Shown: positions 47,737 through 56,082 of the stretch, piece after piece
How the letters are laid out: each line of letters starts with the position of its first letter
Position numbering within the stretch: position 1 is the stretch's first letter
The notes under the pieces: generated by a model
What the model was told of the DNA's origin: nothing
Seen by the model: the letters and a program-made list of their open reading frames with translations, nothing else
The model's database searches: none
Origin: Chelativorans multitrophicus
GTDB taxonomy: Bacteria; Pseudomonadota; Alphaproteobacteria; Rhizobiales; Rhizobiaceae
Direction of reading: 5' to 3'
Length of the DNA stretch: 64,000 bases
Assembly: GCF_011317445.1 (NCBI RefSeq)
Contig: NZ_JAAAPL010000003.1
Span: 496,001-560,000, forward strand
Position numbers and translations under genes: made by a program

Positions 47737-48552
47737 TTATCCGTCGATTTCCTTGGCTATGATCGCAATGGCTTGCTGGTAGACGCTTGCCGCGTTCCAG
47801 CCCTGGATCGCTACGAAATTGGGTTGTCCCTGCTGATAACCAGCTCCGGGCTGCCAGCCGTGAGCCCGCAGGAAGTTGGCTGTGGAAGCCAACGCGTCTG
47901 CGGTCGAGCCGATCATGTCGATGCGTCCGTTACCATCGCCATCCACCGCAAAACGCAGGGCATTGCCGGGCAGAAACTGCGTCTGGCCGATTTCGCCGTG
48001 CGCAGCTCCGACCGCAGCAGGGCTCAGCATGCCCCTGTCGATCAGCGTCAGCGCTGCGTAGAGGTGGTCGGTGAAGAATTCCGAGCGACGGCAGTCATAG
48101 GCGAGCGTGGCAACGGCTGAAAGCGTGTGCTGGTTTCCCATAAAGCCGCCAAAGCCGGTCTCCATGCCCCAGATCGCGATCAACGGTCCGGCGGGCACGC
48201 CGAATTGCCGCTCGATCCGATCGAAAAGAGCGGCATGTCTTTTCTTCATGGTCTTGCCGCGCGAAATGATCACGTTTGCGCCGCGCTTCTGCATGAAGCT
48301 TTCAAGAGAAAGCTTGAAGCCCTTCTGCCCTCTGTCCGCGGCTATCGTTTTGGTCGCATAGCTGGTGCGTGCCAGCGCATCGAGCGCTGTCCTGCTTGCC
48401 CCGCGCGCCGCCGCTTCCTGGATGAAGGCAGCCTTCCACGCCTCAAAACCTCCGCCCCCGTTTCCGCAGCTGGCGGCAAGAGCCGGACTGCCCAGGAAGA
48501 GGAATGCAAACAGACCCGCAGCGAAACCTTTCTTCATTCTACCCCGACTCAT
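47737..48552 (-). CDS. Lytic murein transglycosylase (MltB-type)
   Basis: A 271-aa exported lytic transglycosylase that cleaves glycan strands of peptidoglycan. Signal peptide (GFAAGLFAFLFLGSPALAA), then an MltB-type fold with the catalytic Glu in IAIWGMETGFGGFMG and the C-terminal GEIGQTQFLPGNALRFAVDGDGNGRIDM and STANFLRAHGW blocks. ATG 48552 has a GTAGGAGATT ribosome binding site; MKKG at 48537 is an alternative. No peptidoglycan-binding domain is attached. Divergent from the SH3 gene. Confidence 0.93.
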   Translation of the reverse strand: MSRGRMKKGFAAGLFAFLFLGSPALAASCGNGGGGFEAWKAAFIQEAAARGASRTALDALARTSYATKTIAADRGQKGFKLSLESFMQKRGANVIISRGKTMKKRHAALFDRIERQFGVPAGPLIAIWGMETGFGGFMGNQHTLSAVATLAYDCRRSEFFTDHLYAALTLIDRGMLSPAAVGAAHGEIGQTQFLPGNALRFAVDGDGNGRIDMIGSTADALASTANFLRAHGWQPGAGYQQGQPNFVAIQGWNAASVYQQAIAIIAKEIDG

Positions 48553-48700
48553 ACGGAATCTCCTACTCGAATCCTGGTCCAGTATTGCTGAAATGTATCA
48601 GCACTTGGTTACGATCAAGCGCAACTATCACACAGTGTTGGAACGAAATAGGGATCTCCTCGTTCGTTTGCGCAAGGGACAGTTACTGAGGAGAATGAAA

Positions 48701-49378
48701 ATGAAATTACTTGCCATGAAAAGCGCAACCGCCGCTGTGGCTCTATTTGCGCTTTCCGGCATCGCCGCGGCGCAGACGATGGCGACGGCGACGACCGACC
48801 TGAATGTGCGCGCAGGACCTGGGCCGAACTATGCGGTCGTGGGTGTTATCGGCGCATCGCAGCAGACGACGGTGAACGGCTGCATTCAGGGCAGCAAATG
48901 GTGCCAGGTCAGCCATAACGGCGTGCAGGGCTGGGCCTATTCGGATTATCTGACCGCAACCATGGGCGGCGGCCAGACCGTGGTGCTTACTGAACGGCCG
49001 GCCGATGCGGTGCCGACGGTCACTTATGAGACGACGGCCAGCACGGATGGTGCCGGGGCCCTGACCGGCGCCACGACAGGTGCCGTTGCGGGTGCCATTA
49101 TCGGCGGTCCCGTAGGCGCTGCCGTCGGCGGCGCGGCCGGTGCCGTGGCAGGTGGCGCAATCGACACAGTCACGCCGCCGGAGCGGGTGGTGAGCTATGT
49201 CCGCCAGAACGAGGCCCAGCCCGTTTATCTGGAAGGCGAAGTCGTGGTCGGCGCCCAGCTCCCGGAAACGGTAGCGGTGCAGGAAATACCGGATTACGAG
49301 TATCGGTATGTGTATGTGAACAATCAGCCGGTCCTGGTCGAGCCGCAGAGCCGCCGGATCGTCTATGTGATGCGCTAA
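48701..49378 (+). CDS. Exported SH3 + DUF1236 protein with glycine zipper
   Basis: A 225-aa exported protein. Signal peptide (ATAAVALFALSGIAAAQ), then a bacterial SH3 domain (TATTDLNVRAGPGPNYAVVGVIGASQQ), a glycine-zipper segment (GALTGATTGAVAGAIIGGPV and onward), and a C-terminal DUF1236 block ending PQSRRIVYVMR. SH3 domains bind cell-wall peptides; DUF1236 is a common rhizobial envelope domain of unknown function. ATG 48701 has the best spacing to GAGGAGA; ATG 48695 is also possible. The long frame from 48365 is not coding upstream. Confidence 0.88.
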   Translation: MKLLAMKSATAAVALFALSGIAAAQTMATATTDLNVRAGPGPNYAVVGVIGASQQTTVNGCIQGSKWCQVSHNGVQGWAYSDYLTATMGGGQTVVLTERPADAVPTVTYETTASTDGAGALTGATTGAVAGAIIGGPVGAAVGGAAGAVAGGAIDTVTPPERVVSYVRQNEAQPVYLEGEVVVGAQLPETVAVQEIPDYEYRYVYVNNQPVLVEPQSRRIVYVMR

Positions 49379-49388
49379 CCGCCTTCCG

Positions 49389-49413
49389 GGCGCCGCCCTT
49401 GAAGGGCGGCGCC
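49389..49413 (+). terminator. GC-rich hairpin after the SH3/DUF1236 gene
   Basis: GGCGCCGCCCTT (49389-49400) pairs with AAGGGCGGCGCC (49402-49413); effectively a 10-bp stem and TTGAA loop, 11 bp after the stop. No U-tract follows, so termination may need Rho. Confidence 0.6.
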
Positions 49414-49659
49414 GCCTCCTCGTGGCCGAAATGGCCGGCCATCGTGCCGGCAACTTGACTTTTGCGTGCTTTTCAGGTCTAGAGACGCGACTTTCCGCGA
49501 CGAGTGAAAACTCCGAGCCGCCGACCGGGGCATAGATCCCGGAGGTCAACACCCGGCAGCGCAATGCGCCCCCGGGTGCTTTTCGGTTTTGCGAGGTTTA
49601 ACCCTCGCCGCGGATGCATTACCTCTCGTGTCTGACAACACGGGACAAGAGGAACGCGG

Positions 49660-51228
49660 ATGTTCGAGACTCTCCAGGAACGCCTTGGCGCAATCCTGAA
49701 CAATCTCACCGGGCGCGGAGCGCTTTCGGAGGCGGATGTTTCCGCCGCCCTGCGCGAGGTGCGCCGGGCGTTGATCGAGGCCGACGTGGCGCTCGATGTC
49801 GTACGTTCCTTCACGGACCGGGTGCGCGAAAAGGCCGTTGGCGCCCAGGTGCTCAAATCCGTGAAGCCGGGCCAGATGGTCGTCAAGATCGTTCATGACG
49901 AACTGGTCGAGATGCTGGGCAGCGAGGGCGAGAGCGTTGACCTCAATGCCCCGGCGCCGGTCGTCGTGATGATGGTGGGCTTGCAGGGTTCCGGCAAAAC
50001 CACGACGTCGGGCAAGATCGCCAAGCGAATGTCGGAGCGCCAGGGCAAGAAGGTGCTGATGGCATCGCTCGACACGCGTAGGCCCGCCGCGCAGGAGCAG
50101 CTTCGCCAGCTCGGAGAGCAGACGGGCATTGCCACGCTGCCCATAGTGGCGGGGCAGACTCCTGTCGATATCGCGCGGCGCGCCGTGCAGGCGGCCAAGC
50201 TCGGCGGCCATGACGTGGTGATCCTCGATACGGCCGGCCGTACGCATATCGACGAGCCACTGATGGCCGAGATGAGCGATATCAGGCGGGCGTCCAACCC
50301 GCATGAGATCCTGCTCGTGGCCGACTCGCTGACCGGTCAGGATGCGGTGAACCTCGCGAAGAATTTTGACGAGCGCGTCGGCATTACCGGCCTTGTGCTT
50401 ACCCGGATGGACGGCGACGGGCGCGGCGGCGCGGCGCTTTCCATGCGTGCGGTCACCGGCAAGCCGATCAAGCTGATCGGCACCGGCGAGAAAATGGACG
50501 CGCTGGAGGAATTCCATCCCCGGCGCATCGCCGACCGCATTCTCGGCATGGGCGATATCGTTTCGCTCGTGGAGAAAGCTGCCGAAACCATTGACGCGAA
50601 GAAGGCCGCGGCGATGGCGAAGAAGATGCAGGAGGGCAAGTTCGACTTGAACGACCTCGCCGATCAGCTTCGCCAGATGCAGAAGATGGGCGGCATGGGC
50701 GGCATCATGGGCATGATGCCTGGCATGGGAAAGATGAAGGATCAGCTTGCTGCCGCCGGCCTTGACGACAAGATGTTTGGCCGCCAGATCGCCATCATCC
50801 AGTCGATGACGCCCAAGGAGCGCGCCAATCCGGATCTCCTGAAGCACAGCCGCAAACAGCGCATCGCCGCAGGCTCCGGTACCGATGCCGCGCAGATCAA
50901 TAAGCTGCTCAAGATGCACCGCCAGATGGCCGACATGATGAAGGCGATGGGCGGCAAGGGCAAGAAAGGCGGCATGATGCGCGGCCTCATGGGAGGGATG
51001 GCGCAGAAAATGGGTCTCGGCGGTATGCCGGGGGGCATGGGAGGCATGCCGGACCTTTCCAAGATGGACCCGAAGCAGCTTGAAGCATTGCAGAGACAGC
51101 TAGGCGGCGCCGGTGGCCTGCCGCCTGGCCTTCCCAAGGGGCTCTCCGGCCTGCCGGGGGGCGGAGGCCTTCCGGGTTTGCCTGGGCTTCCCGGTGCTGG
51201 CCTGCCCGGCCTGCCGAAGAAGAAATGA
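49660..51228 (+). CDS. ffh: Signal recognition particle protein Ffh
   Basis: The SRP54 GTPase that binds signal sequences and 4.5S RNA, working with FtsY. 522 aa. G1 LQGSGKTTTSGK (residues ~107-118), DTRRPAAQEQL, G3 DTAGRTHID, G4 TRMDGDGRGG, then the methionine-rich M domain (from ~residue 330; GGMGGIMGMMPGMGKM, the RNA-binding GSGTDAAQINKLLK). The last ~40 residues are an unusual Gly/Leu/Pro repeat (LPPGLPKGLSGLPGGGG...LPGLPKKK). Followed by chorismate mutase after 13 bp and rpsP, a rhizobial order. Confidence 0.97.
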   Translation: MFETLQERLGAILNNLTGRGALSEADVSAALREVRRALIEADVALDVVRSFTDRVREKAVGAQVLKSVKPGQMVVKIVHDELVEMLGSEGESVDLNAPAPVVVMMVGLQGSGKTTTSGKIAKRMSERQGKKVLMASLDTRRPAAQEQLRQLGEQTGIATLPIVAGQTPVDIARRAVQAAKLGGHDVVILDTAGRTHIDEPLMAEMSDIRRASNPHEILLVADSLTGQDAVNLAKNFDERVGITGLVLTRMDGDGRGGAALSMRAVTGKPIKLIGTGEKMDALEEFHPRRIADRILGMGDIVSLVEKAAETIDAKKAAAMAKKMQEGKFDLNDLADQLRQMQKMGGMGGIMGMMPGMGKMKDQLAAAGLDDKMFGRQIAIIQSMTPKERANPDLLKHSRKQRIAAGSGTDAAQINKLLKMHRQMADMMKAMGGKGKKGGMMRGLMGGMAQKMGLGGMPGGMGGMPDLSKMDPKQLEALQRQLGGAGGLPPGLPKGLSGLPGGGGLPGLPGLPGAGLPGLPKKK

Positions 51229-51241
51229 GGGGGAGAAGCCA

Positions 51242-51574
51242 ATGAGCATGGATGTGGATCCCGCCAGGGAACGCCTGTTGGAACTGCGCGCCTCGATCGA
51301 CAATCTCGACGCCGCGCTGATCCACGTTCTGGCCGAGCGTTTCCGCTGCACCAAGGCTGTGGGCAAGCTCAAGGCCGAAAACAACATGCCGCCGGCGGAC
51401 CCCGCGCGCGAACAGCAGCAGATCGCCAGGTTGCGCCGGTTGGCCGACGAAGCGAATCTGGATCCGGATTTTGCGGAGAAACTGCTCACCTTTATCGCTC
51501 GCGAGGTGATCCGACATCACGAAGCGATTGCTGAGGCGCATGCCGCCCCCGCAGGGCGGGGAGCGAAAGCATGA
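51242..51574 (+). CDS. Chorismate mutase (AroQ class)
   Basis: A 110-aa all-helical AroQ chorismate mutase, converting chorismate to prephenate for Phe/Tyr. Catalytic-site residues are recognisable in LLELRASIDNLDAALIHVLAERFRCTKAVGKLKAENNMPPADPAREQQQ and VIRHHEAI. ATG 51242 follows the ffh stop by 13 bp with GGGGGAG as ribosome binding site. In rhizobia this position is normal between ffh and rpsP; it is often called pheA but lacks a dehydratase domain. Confidence 0.93.
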   Translation: MSMDVDPARERLLELRASIDNLDAALIHVLAERFRCTKAVGKLKAENNMPPADPAREQQQIARLRRLADEANLDPDFAEKLLTFIAREVIRHHEAIAEAHAAPAGRGAKA

Positions 51575-51724
51575 GCCGTCTCGGTCCGCTAAACCTGCCG
51601 TCGCAGACGGCAGCAAGCAGGCGGGGAGCCATTCCTAGGCCTCCCACGACTTTGCGCGGAGAGCCGCGCACGCGTTTCCGGCACATGTTGCCGGCTTGAA
51701 AAGCCATTATTGAAAGGAAGACAG

Positions 51725-52129
51725 ATGGCACTGAAAATTCGCCTGGCCCGAGCGGGCTCCAAGAAGCGCCCTTACTACCACATCGTGGTGGCCGACGTGC
51801 GCGCGCCGCGCGACGGCCGTTTCATCGAGCAGATCGGTTCCTGGAACCCGATGCTGCCCAAGGACAGCGAGCGCGTGAAGCTCAATGAAGAGCGCATTAA
51901 GCACTGGCTCGCAAATGGCGCATTGCCCACCGACCGTGTGCTGCGCTTCCTCGATCAGGCGGGTCTTGCCAAGCGCCCGGCGCGAAGCAACCCGAAGAAG
52001 GCAGAGCCGGGCAAGAAGGCACAGGAACGCCTTGCCGCTGCCCGTCAGGCCGAGGAAGAGGCCAAGGCAGCTGCTGAAGCTGCGGCTGCTGCTCCCGCGG
52101 AAGCTCCTGCGGAGGAAGCGGCGAGCTGA
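51725..52129 (+). CDS. rpsP: 30S ribosomal protein S16
   Basis: A 134-aa S16 with the standard core ([41 protein letters not shown]) and a long Ala/Glu/Lys C-terminal extension, common in rhizobia. ATG 51725 has an AAAGGAAG ribosome binding site. A strong terminator follows 24 bp after the stop. Unusually, rimM-trmD-rplS, its usual partners, do not follow. Confidence 0.97.
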   Translation: MALKIRLARAGSKKRPYYHIVVADVRAPRDGRFIEQIGSWNPMLPKDSERVKLNEERIKHWLANGALPTDRVLRFLDQAGLAKRPARSNPKKAEPGKKAQERLAAARQAEEEAKAAAEAAAAAPAEAPAEEAAS

Positions 52130-52153
52130 GCCTCTAATCCTTTCAGCGTGTGC

Positions 52154-52185
52154 AAAATGCCGGCCTCGTTGCCGGCATTTTCGCA
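52154..52185 (+). terminator. Rho-independent terminator of rpsP
   Basis: An 11-bp perfect stem AAAATGCCGGC / GCCGGCATTTT (52154-52164, 52171-52181) with a 6-nt loop. Its position right after rpsP shows that the transcript ends here. Confidence 0.93.
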
Positions 52186-52270
52186 TCTTGGCGCCCTATT
52201 CTAACCAAGAATGGCGGCAAGCTCTCCGCATATCCTGGCGGGGAGATTCGCAATGCGGAAGGTTCTGGCT

Positions 52271-52379
52271 GAGCGCATCTACCCGCCCACGCATGAGTTC
52301 ATCGAGAACACGGTTCCTTCGATGCAAGCTGCCTTCGAGGCGGGGCGATGTGGCGGAACTTGACGTGCATCCCACAACC
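52271..52379 (+). pseudogene. Remnant of glycerophosphodiester phosphodiesterase (N-terminal part)
   Basis: Reading from 52271, ERIYPPTHEFIENTVPSMQ then AAFEAG matches the GDPD family pattern (RIYPP..H..LENT.PSM.AAF.AGAD.VE.D.HPTT). After GGG at 52345 the frame is broken by loss of two bases; DVAELDVHPTT continues in the next frame at 52347-52379. No further GDPD sequence follows. With the C-terminal remnant at 53254 this indicates one ancestral gene that was disrupted. Family assignment rests on pattern memory, not a search. Confidence 0.7.
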
Positions 52380-52623
52380 CTCACTTCTCAAACCAAATTA
52401 ATAGGTCCTGCGCCTAGCGGTCTTCTAGCCTGCCTGCCGGCGGCTTATCGCGTGGGCCTGGACTTGGGGCATTCACCAGGTTTCAGAGCAATTGTGCGCC
52501 GCCTGCTTGGAAGATTGCAACTCACACGGGAGTTTTAATTGGCCGTTAACCGATGATGTAAATAGTGCCAGCAAAGCATGATGCTTTAGGAGCTCTATTC
52601 TGACGAACAATGATCGTTCGCTG

Positions 52624-53247
52624 ATGAGCGGGTCCGTGGAGCGAATCATGCTGCCTGTCAATTTCAACACCTCCGCCGTTACCAGCCTCAACATTCTAAA
52701 GTCGATGCAGAACATCGACATTCGACCGGATGCCGCTGCGAAGCGGCCTGCTGCCGGGCCTAGTCCGCTTGGCAGAAACTCCCTTTCACCGACGACCGCC
52801 GACGCAATTCTACGCATAAAAGAGCTGGTCAGCTCCTCTACTGGCGCCCCAAACGGCGCTCTATCACTGTCGGAACTTCCAGCAACACATGCGGACAAGC
52901 TGCGCGGATATGGCGACAGCTTCGTCAGACTGGATGAGAAGGGCGTGGACCAAGCCACTTTTGAGAAAATGGTCTTCAACCTTCTTCAAGAGAATCACAG
53001 CGATGACCCCACCTTTCTGGCGGCGGTGAAAAACGGAAATCTCACGATTTCCCGGCCGTCGGAAGTTGCGGGCCTTGGCGAGGGCTCCGTTACTTACGCC
53101 GCCTACAGCAACGGTCAGTACACCGGCTCTGTAGGTTTTTCGCACATCAATAAAGACTTCTATCTTTTTCAAGAAGGCAAAGGTTTGACCCAGATATTCG
53201 GCTATCACGAGCTTGTCGGGAGCTTCTACGTGACCTGGCCCAAATAG
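52624..53247 (+). CDS. Unrecognised 207-aa protein inside a disrupted GDPD gene
   Basis: An ORF of 207 codons beginning MSGSVERIMLPVNFNTSAV; ATG 52648 (MLPVNF) is an alternative start and neither has a strong ribosome binding site. The N-terminus has a flagellin-like look (VNFNTSAVTSLNILKSMQ) but the rest does not fit; the C-terminal half is aromatic and beta-like (GSVTYAAYSNGQYTGSVGFSHINKDFYLFQEG). No signal peptide or membrane helix. Base composition appears lower in GC than neighbours, consistent with transfer. Product and function unknown. It lies exactly between the two GDPD remnants. Confidence 0.6.
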   Translation: MSGSVERIMLPVNFNTSAVTSLNILKSMQNIDIRPDAAAKRPAAGPSPLGRNSLSPTTADAILRIKELVSSSTGAPNGALSLSELPATHADKLRGYGDSFVRLDEKGVDQATFEKMVFNLLQENHSDDPTFLAAVKNGNLTISRPSEVAGLGEGSVTYAAYSNGQYTGSVGFSHINKDFYLFQEGKGLTQIFGYHELVGSFYVTWPK

Positions 53248-53253
53248 CCATCC

Positions 53254-53382
53254 GAGAGTTTGCGACAAAGCCGTTTTGATGGCTATCTCTGGACCAATCG
53301 CATCGAGCTGATCGGGCCGGCTATCAAGCAGAGCGATCATTCCGCGGCGGCGCGGCCTTCTCCAAAGCGGCGCTCGATGTAA
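53254..53382 (+). pseudogene. Remnant of glycerophosphodiester phosphodiesterase (C-terminal end)
   Basis: The frame ESLRQSRFDGYLWTNRIELI continued by GPAIKQSD resembles the C-terminal end of the same GDPD family (pattern ...DYSG.IWTN.IE.IG). It starts 6 bp after the stop of the 207-aa ORF and reaches TAA at 53380-53382, overlapping the end of ispG on the other strand. No start codon. It completes the evidence for one gene split by inserted DNA. Confidence 0.65.
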
Positions 53383-54602
53383 TCGGCAACCATCTTCTCG
53401 AAATCGGCGGCGATGTCGGGGCCGCGCAGGGTGGCGGCCTTCCTGCCGTCGACGAAGACGGGGGCGGCGGGTGTCTCGCCCGTGCCCGGCAGCGAGATGC
53501 CGATATCGGCATGCTTGGATTCGCCGGGCCCGTTGACGATGCAGCCCATGACGGCAACCTTCAACGCTTCGACGCCCGGATATTTCTCGCGCCAGACCGG
53601 CATGTTACGGGCGATATCGGATTGGATCTTCTGAGCCAGTTCCTGGAAAACCGTGGAGGTGGTTCGCCCGCAGCCGGGGCAGGCTGCAACGACCGGCAGG
53701 AACTGCCGGAAGCCCATAGTCTGGAGCAGTTCCTGGGCTACCTGCACTTCGCGCGTGCGGTCGCCGCCGGGCTCCGGCGTCAGCGAGATGCGGATGGTGT
53801 CGCCAATGCCCTGTTGCAGGAGGATGCCCATGGCTGCCGAGGAGGCGACGATTCCCTTCGTGCCCATGCCGGCCTCGGTAAGGCCGAGATGGAGCGCGTG
53901 GTCGGAGCGTTCCGCGAGCATCGTATAAACTGCAACGAGATCCTGTACCTGGCTCACTTTCGCGGAAAGAATGATGCGGTTGCGCGGCAAACCGATTTCT
54001 TCCGCAAGCTCGGCTGAAAGCAGCGCCGATTGGACGATCGCCTCGCGCGTGACCTGCGCGGCGGTTAGCGGCGAGCCTTGCGCCTGGTTCTCGTCCATCA
54101 GGCGCGTGAGCAATTCCTGGTCCAGCGAGCCCCAGTTGACGCCGATGCGCACCGGCTTGTCATAGCGGATCGCCATCTCGACGATCTCGGCGAATTGCCG
54201 GTCCTTCTTTTCCTTGAAGCCGACATTGCCGGGATTGATGCGGTATTTTTCAAGCGCCTCGGCGCAGGCCGGATGGTCGGCGAGCAGCTTGTGGCCGATA
54301 TAGTGGAAGTCTCCGACAATCGGCACGAAGACGCCGAGCCGCTCCAGCCGCTCGCGAATTCTAGGCACTGCGGCCGCGGATTCGTCGCGGTCTACGGTAA
54401 TGCGCACGATCTCGGAGCCTGCTCGATGAAGCGCGGCCACCTGGGCGACCGTGGCGTCCACATCCGCGGTGTCTGTGTTGGTCATGGACTGCACGACAAC
54501 GGGCGCATCGCCGCCCACCATAACACCGCCAACGTCGACGCCGACGGACCGCCTGCGGGGGAAGGGTGACGAGAAATAGCCGGTTGCCGTTTGGCTGGTC
54601 AT
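53337..54602 (-). CDS. ispG: 4-hydroxy-3-methylbut-2-enyl diphosphate synthase
   Basis: Also GcpE; the penultimate step of the MEP isoprenoid pathway, reducing MEcPP to HMBPP with a [4Fe-4S] cluster. 421 aa, typical for alphaproteobacteria. Seen: [37 protein letters not shown] at the N-terminus, and cluster ligands in [10 protein letters not shown] and [17 protein letters not shown]. Its 3' end is overlapped on the other strand by the GDPD remnant. Single gene, promoter to the right. Confidence 0.97.
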   Translation of the reverse strand: MTSQTATGYFSSPFPRRRSVGVDVGGVMVGGDAPVVVQSMTNTDTADVDATVAQVAALHRAGSEIVRITVDRDESAAAVPRIRERLERLGVFVPIVGDFHYIGHKLLADHPACAEALEKYRINPGNVGFKEKKDRQFAEIVEMAIRYDKPVRIGVNWGSLDQELLTRLMDENQAQGSPLTAAQVTREAIVQSALLSAELAEEIGLPRNRIILSAKVSQVQDLVAVYTMLAERSDHALHLGLTEAGMGTKGIVASSAAMGILLQQGIGDTIRISLTPEPGGDRTREVQVAQELLQTMGFRQFLPVVAACPGCGRTTSTVFQELAQKIQSDIARNMPVWREKYPGVEALKVAVMGCIVNGPGESKHADIGISLPGTGETPAAPVFVDGRKAATLRGPDIAADFEKMVADYIERRFGEGRAAAE

Positions 54603-54699
54603 AAGCCTGTTCCGTGTCAGCCGTAACGCCTGCAGCGCCTCGCGTTCCTCCGGGACAAAAAGGACGCTGCAGATGATCGAGAAGTTACCATTTCGCTTT

Positions 54700-54723
54700 C
54701 CGAAAACCGACTCCGGTTTTCGG
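54700..54723. repeat. Palindromic intergenic repeat of rhizobial type
   Basis: A perfect 10-bp inverted repeat CCGAAAACCG / CGGTTTTCGG with a 4-nt spacer, flanked by ACCGATGCGCTAG. Sequences of this look are scattered between genes in Mesorhizobium-like genomes. It lies in the 314-bp gap between ispG and the DUF883-like gene, which has no other supported content except promoter space. Confidence 0.6.
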
Positions 54724-54916
54724 ACCGATGCGCTAGGAGGTGGAGGAGCAACGCGCCGATGTCAATGGCTGCGACGCTCGGCCCACCTTGCGCGCTGGCT
54801 CAAAAGGCCAGCGTTGCAAACCACGGCGCCGTGCATCTTTCCCGCTTTCGTGGAACCCTGGGGTTGCGTGTCCGTTATGTGCAGGAATTTTCAAACCGAA
54901 TTTTCAGGAGGCCGTT

Positions 54917-55225
54917 ATGCGTCACAGGCACGAGGATCTGGGTGAAGACCTGCGCGATCAGATCGCAAGCCTCAGCCACGAAATCGCGGCGATGAAGAAG
55001 CAGATGATGCGGCGCGGCCGTGGGTCTTTTCGCGACAGCCGTCATATGAGCGAGGAAATCGTCGAGACGGTGCGGGATTATTTGAGTGCCGCGATGCCCG
55101 ATATCCGCCGCGGCGCCTACCAGATCCAGGATCGTGCGCGCGAGCACCCGGGAACGACGGCGGCAGTGGCCGCCGCAAGCGTCATCGTGCTTGGGCTGGC
55201 CGCGAGCCTTTTCATGCGGCGTTAA
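54917..55225 (+). CDS. DUF883/ElaB-like membrane-anchored protein
   Basis: A 102-aa protein: an N-terminal helical, charged region (EDLRDQIASLSHEIAAMKKQM), a SEEIVETVRDYLSAAMPDIRRGAYQIQDRAREHPG linker, and one C-terminal transmembrane helix with basic end (AAASVIVLGLAASLFMRR). This fits the ElaB/YqjD/DUF883 type that binds ribosomes at the membrane in stationary phase in E. coli. A strong TTTTCAGGAGGCC ribosome binding site defines ATG 54917; the longer upstream frame is unsupported. Confidence 0.82.
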   Translation: MRHRHEDLGEDLRDQIASLSHEIAAMKKQMMRRGRGSFRDSRHMSEEIVETVRDYLSAAMPDIRRGAYQIQDRAREHPGTTAAVAAASVIVLGLAASLFMRR

Positions 55226-55285
55226 AACGACTGGACTTGGCAAGCATTGCTGCATTGCAATACCCTCCTTTGAGGAGGCAATGCG

Positions 55286-56068
55286 ATGCCGAATCGAAAA
55301 ACTGCCATTATCACCGGATCCACTTCAGGCATTGGTCTGGCGATCGCCCGCGCGCTGGCGGCGGAGGGCTGTCGCGTCGTGCTCAATTCCTTCACGGAGC
55401 GGGAGGAAGACGAGGGCCTGGCCGCTTCGCTGGCCGAAGCGTTCGGAACCGAGACGGTTTACTTCAAGGCCGACATGGCGCGCGAGGAGGAGTGCAGGGG
55501 GCTGGTGGAAGAGGCCGCGCGGCGCTTCGGCTCAGTTGATATCCTGGTCAACAATGCGGGCATCCAATATGTAGCGCCGGTGGAAGAATTTCCGCCAGAA
55601 AGGTGGAATGAGATCATCGCCGTCAATCTTTCCTCGGCGTTCCACACGATCGCGGCCGCCATTCCGCATATGAAAAGCAAAGGAGGCGGGCGCATTATCA
55701 ATATAGCCTCGGCACATGGCCTTAGGGCTTCGCCCTTCAAATCCGCCTATGTGGCGGCGAAGCACGGTATTATCGGGCTGACGAAGACCGTGGCGCTGGA
55801 GCTCGCGGAAGCGCGCATCACCTGCAACGCAATCTGCCCCGGCTATGTGCTGACGCCGCTGGTGGAGGCGCAAATTCCCGACCAGATGGCGACACATGGC
55901 ATGGATCGGGAGACGGTGGTCAGCAAGATGATGCTCGCCAAGCAGCCGACACGGCAATTCGTGGCGGTGGAACAAGTGGCGGCGGCGGCGATATTCCTGT
56001 GCTCAGATGCGGCGGCGCAGATCACGGGCACGACGCTCTCGATTGATGGTGGCTGGACGGCGCAATAA
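55286..56068 (+). CDS. bdhA: D-3-hydroxybutyrate dehydrogenase
   Basis: Oxidises (R)-3-hydroxybutyrate to acetoacetate in PHB degradation, the catabolic counterpart of phbAB in this window. A 260-aa SDR: TGSTSGIGLAIA cofactor loop, NNAGIQYVAPVEEFP, Ser in NIASAHGLRAS, YVAAKHG (Tyr-Lys), and the typical CNAICPGYVLTPLVEAQI and QPTRQFV segments. The GAGGAGG ribosome binding site is seven to eight bases before ATG 55286. The TetR gene downstream is convergent. Confidence 0.95.
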   Translation: MPNRKTAIITGSTSGIGLAIARALAAEGCRVVLNSFTEREEDEGLAASLAEAFGTETVYFKADMAREEECRGLVEEAARRFGSVDILVNNAGIQYVAPVEEFPPERWNEIIAVNLSSAFHTIAAAIPHMKSKGGGRIINIASAHGLRASPFKSAYVAAKHGIIGLTKTVALELAEARITCNAICPGYVLTPLVEAQIPDQMATHGMDRETVVSKMMLAKQPTRQFVAVEQVAAAAIFLCSDAAAQITGTTLSIDGGWTAQ

Positions 56069-56082
56069 GGGCGGGAAGAGCG

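Noticed and set aside
49546-50919. 457-codon minus-strand frame over ffh
   Set aside because: Shadow of the Ffh G domain; leucine/histidine-rich noise.
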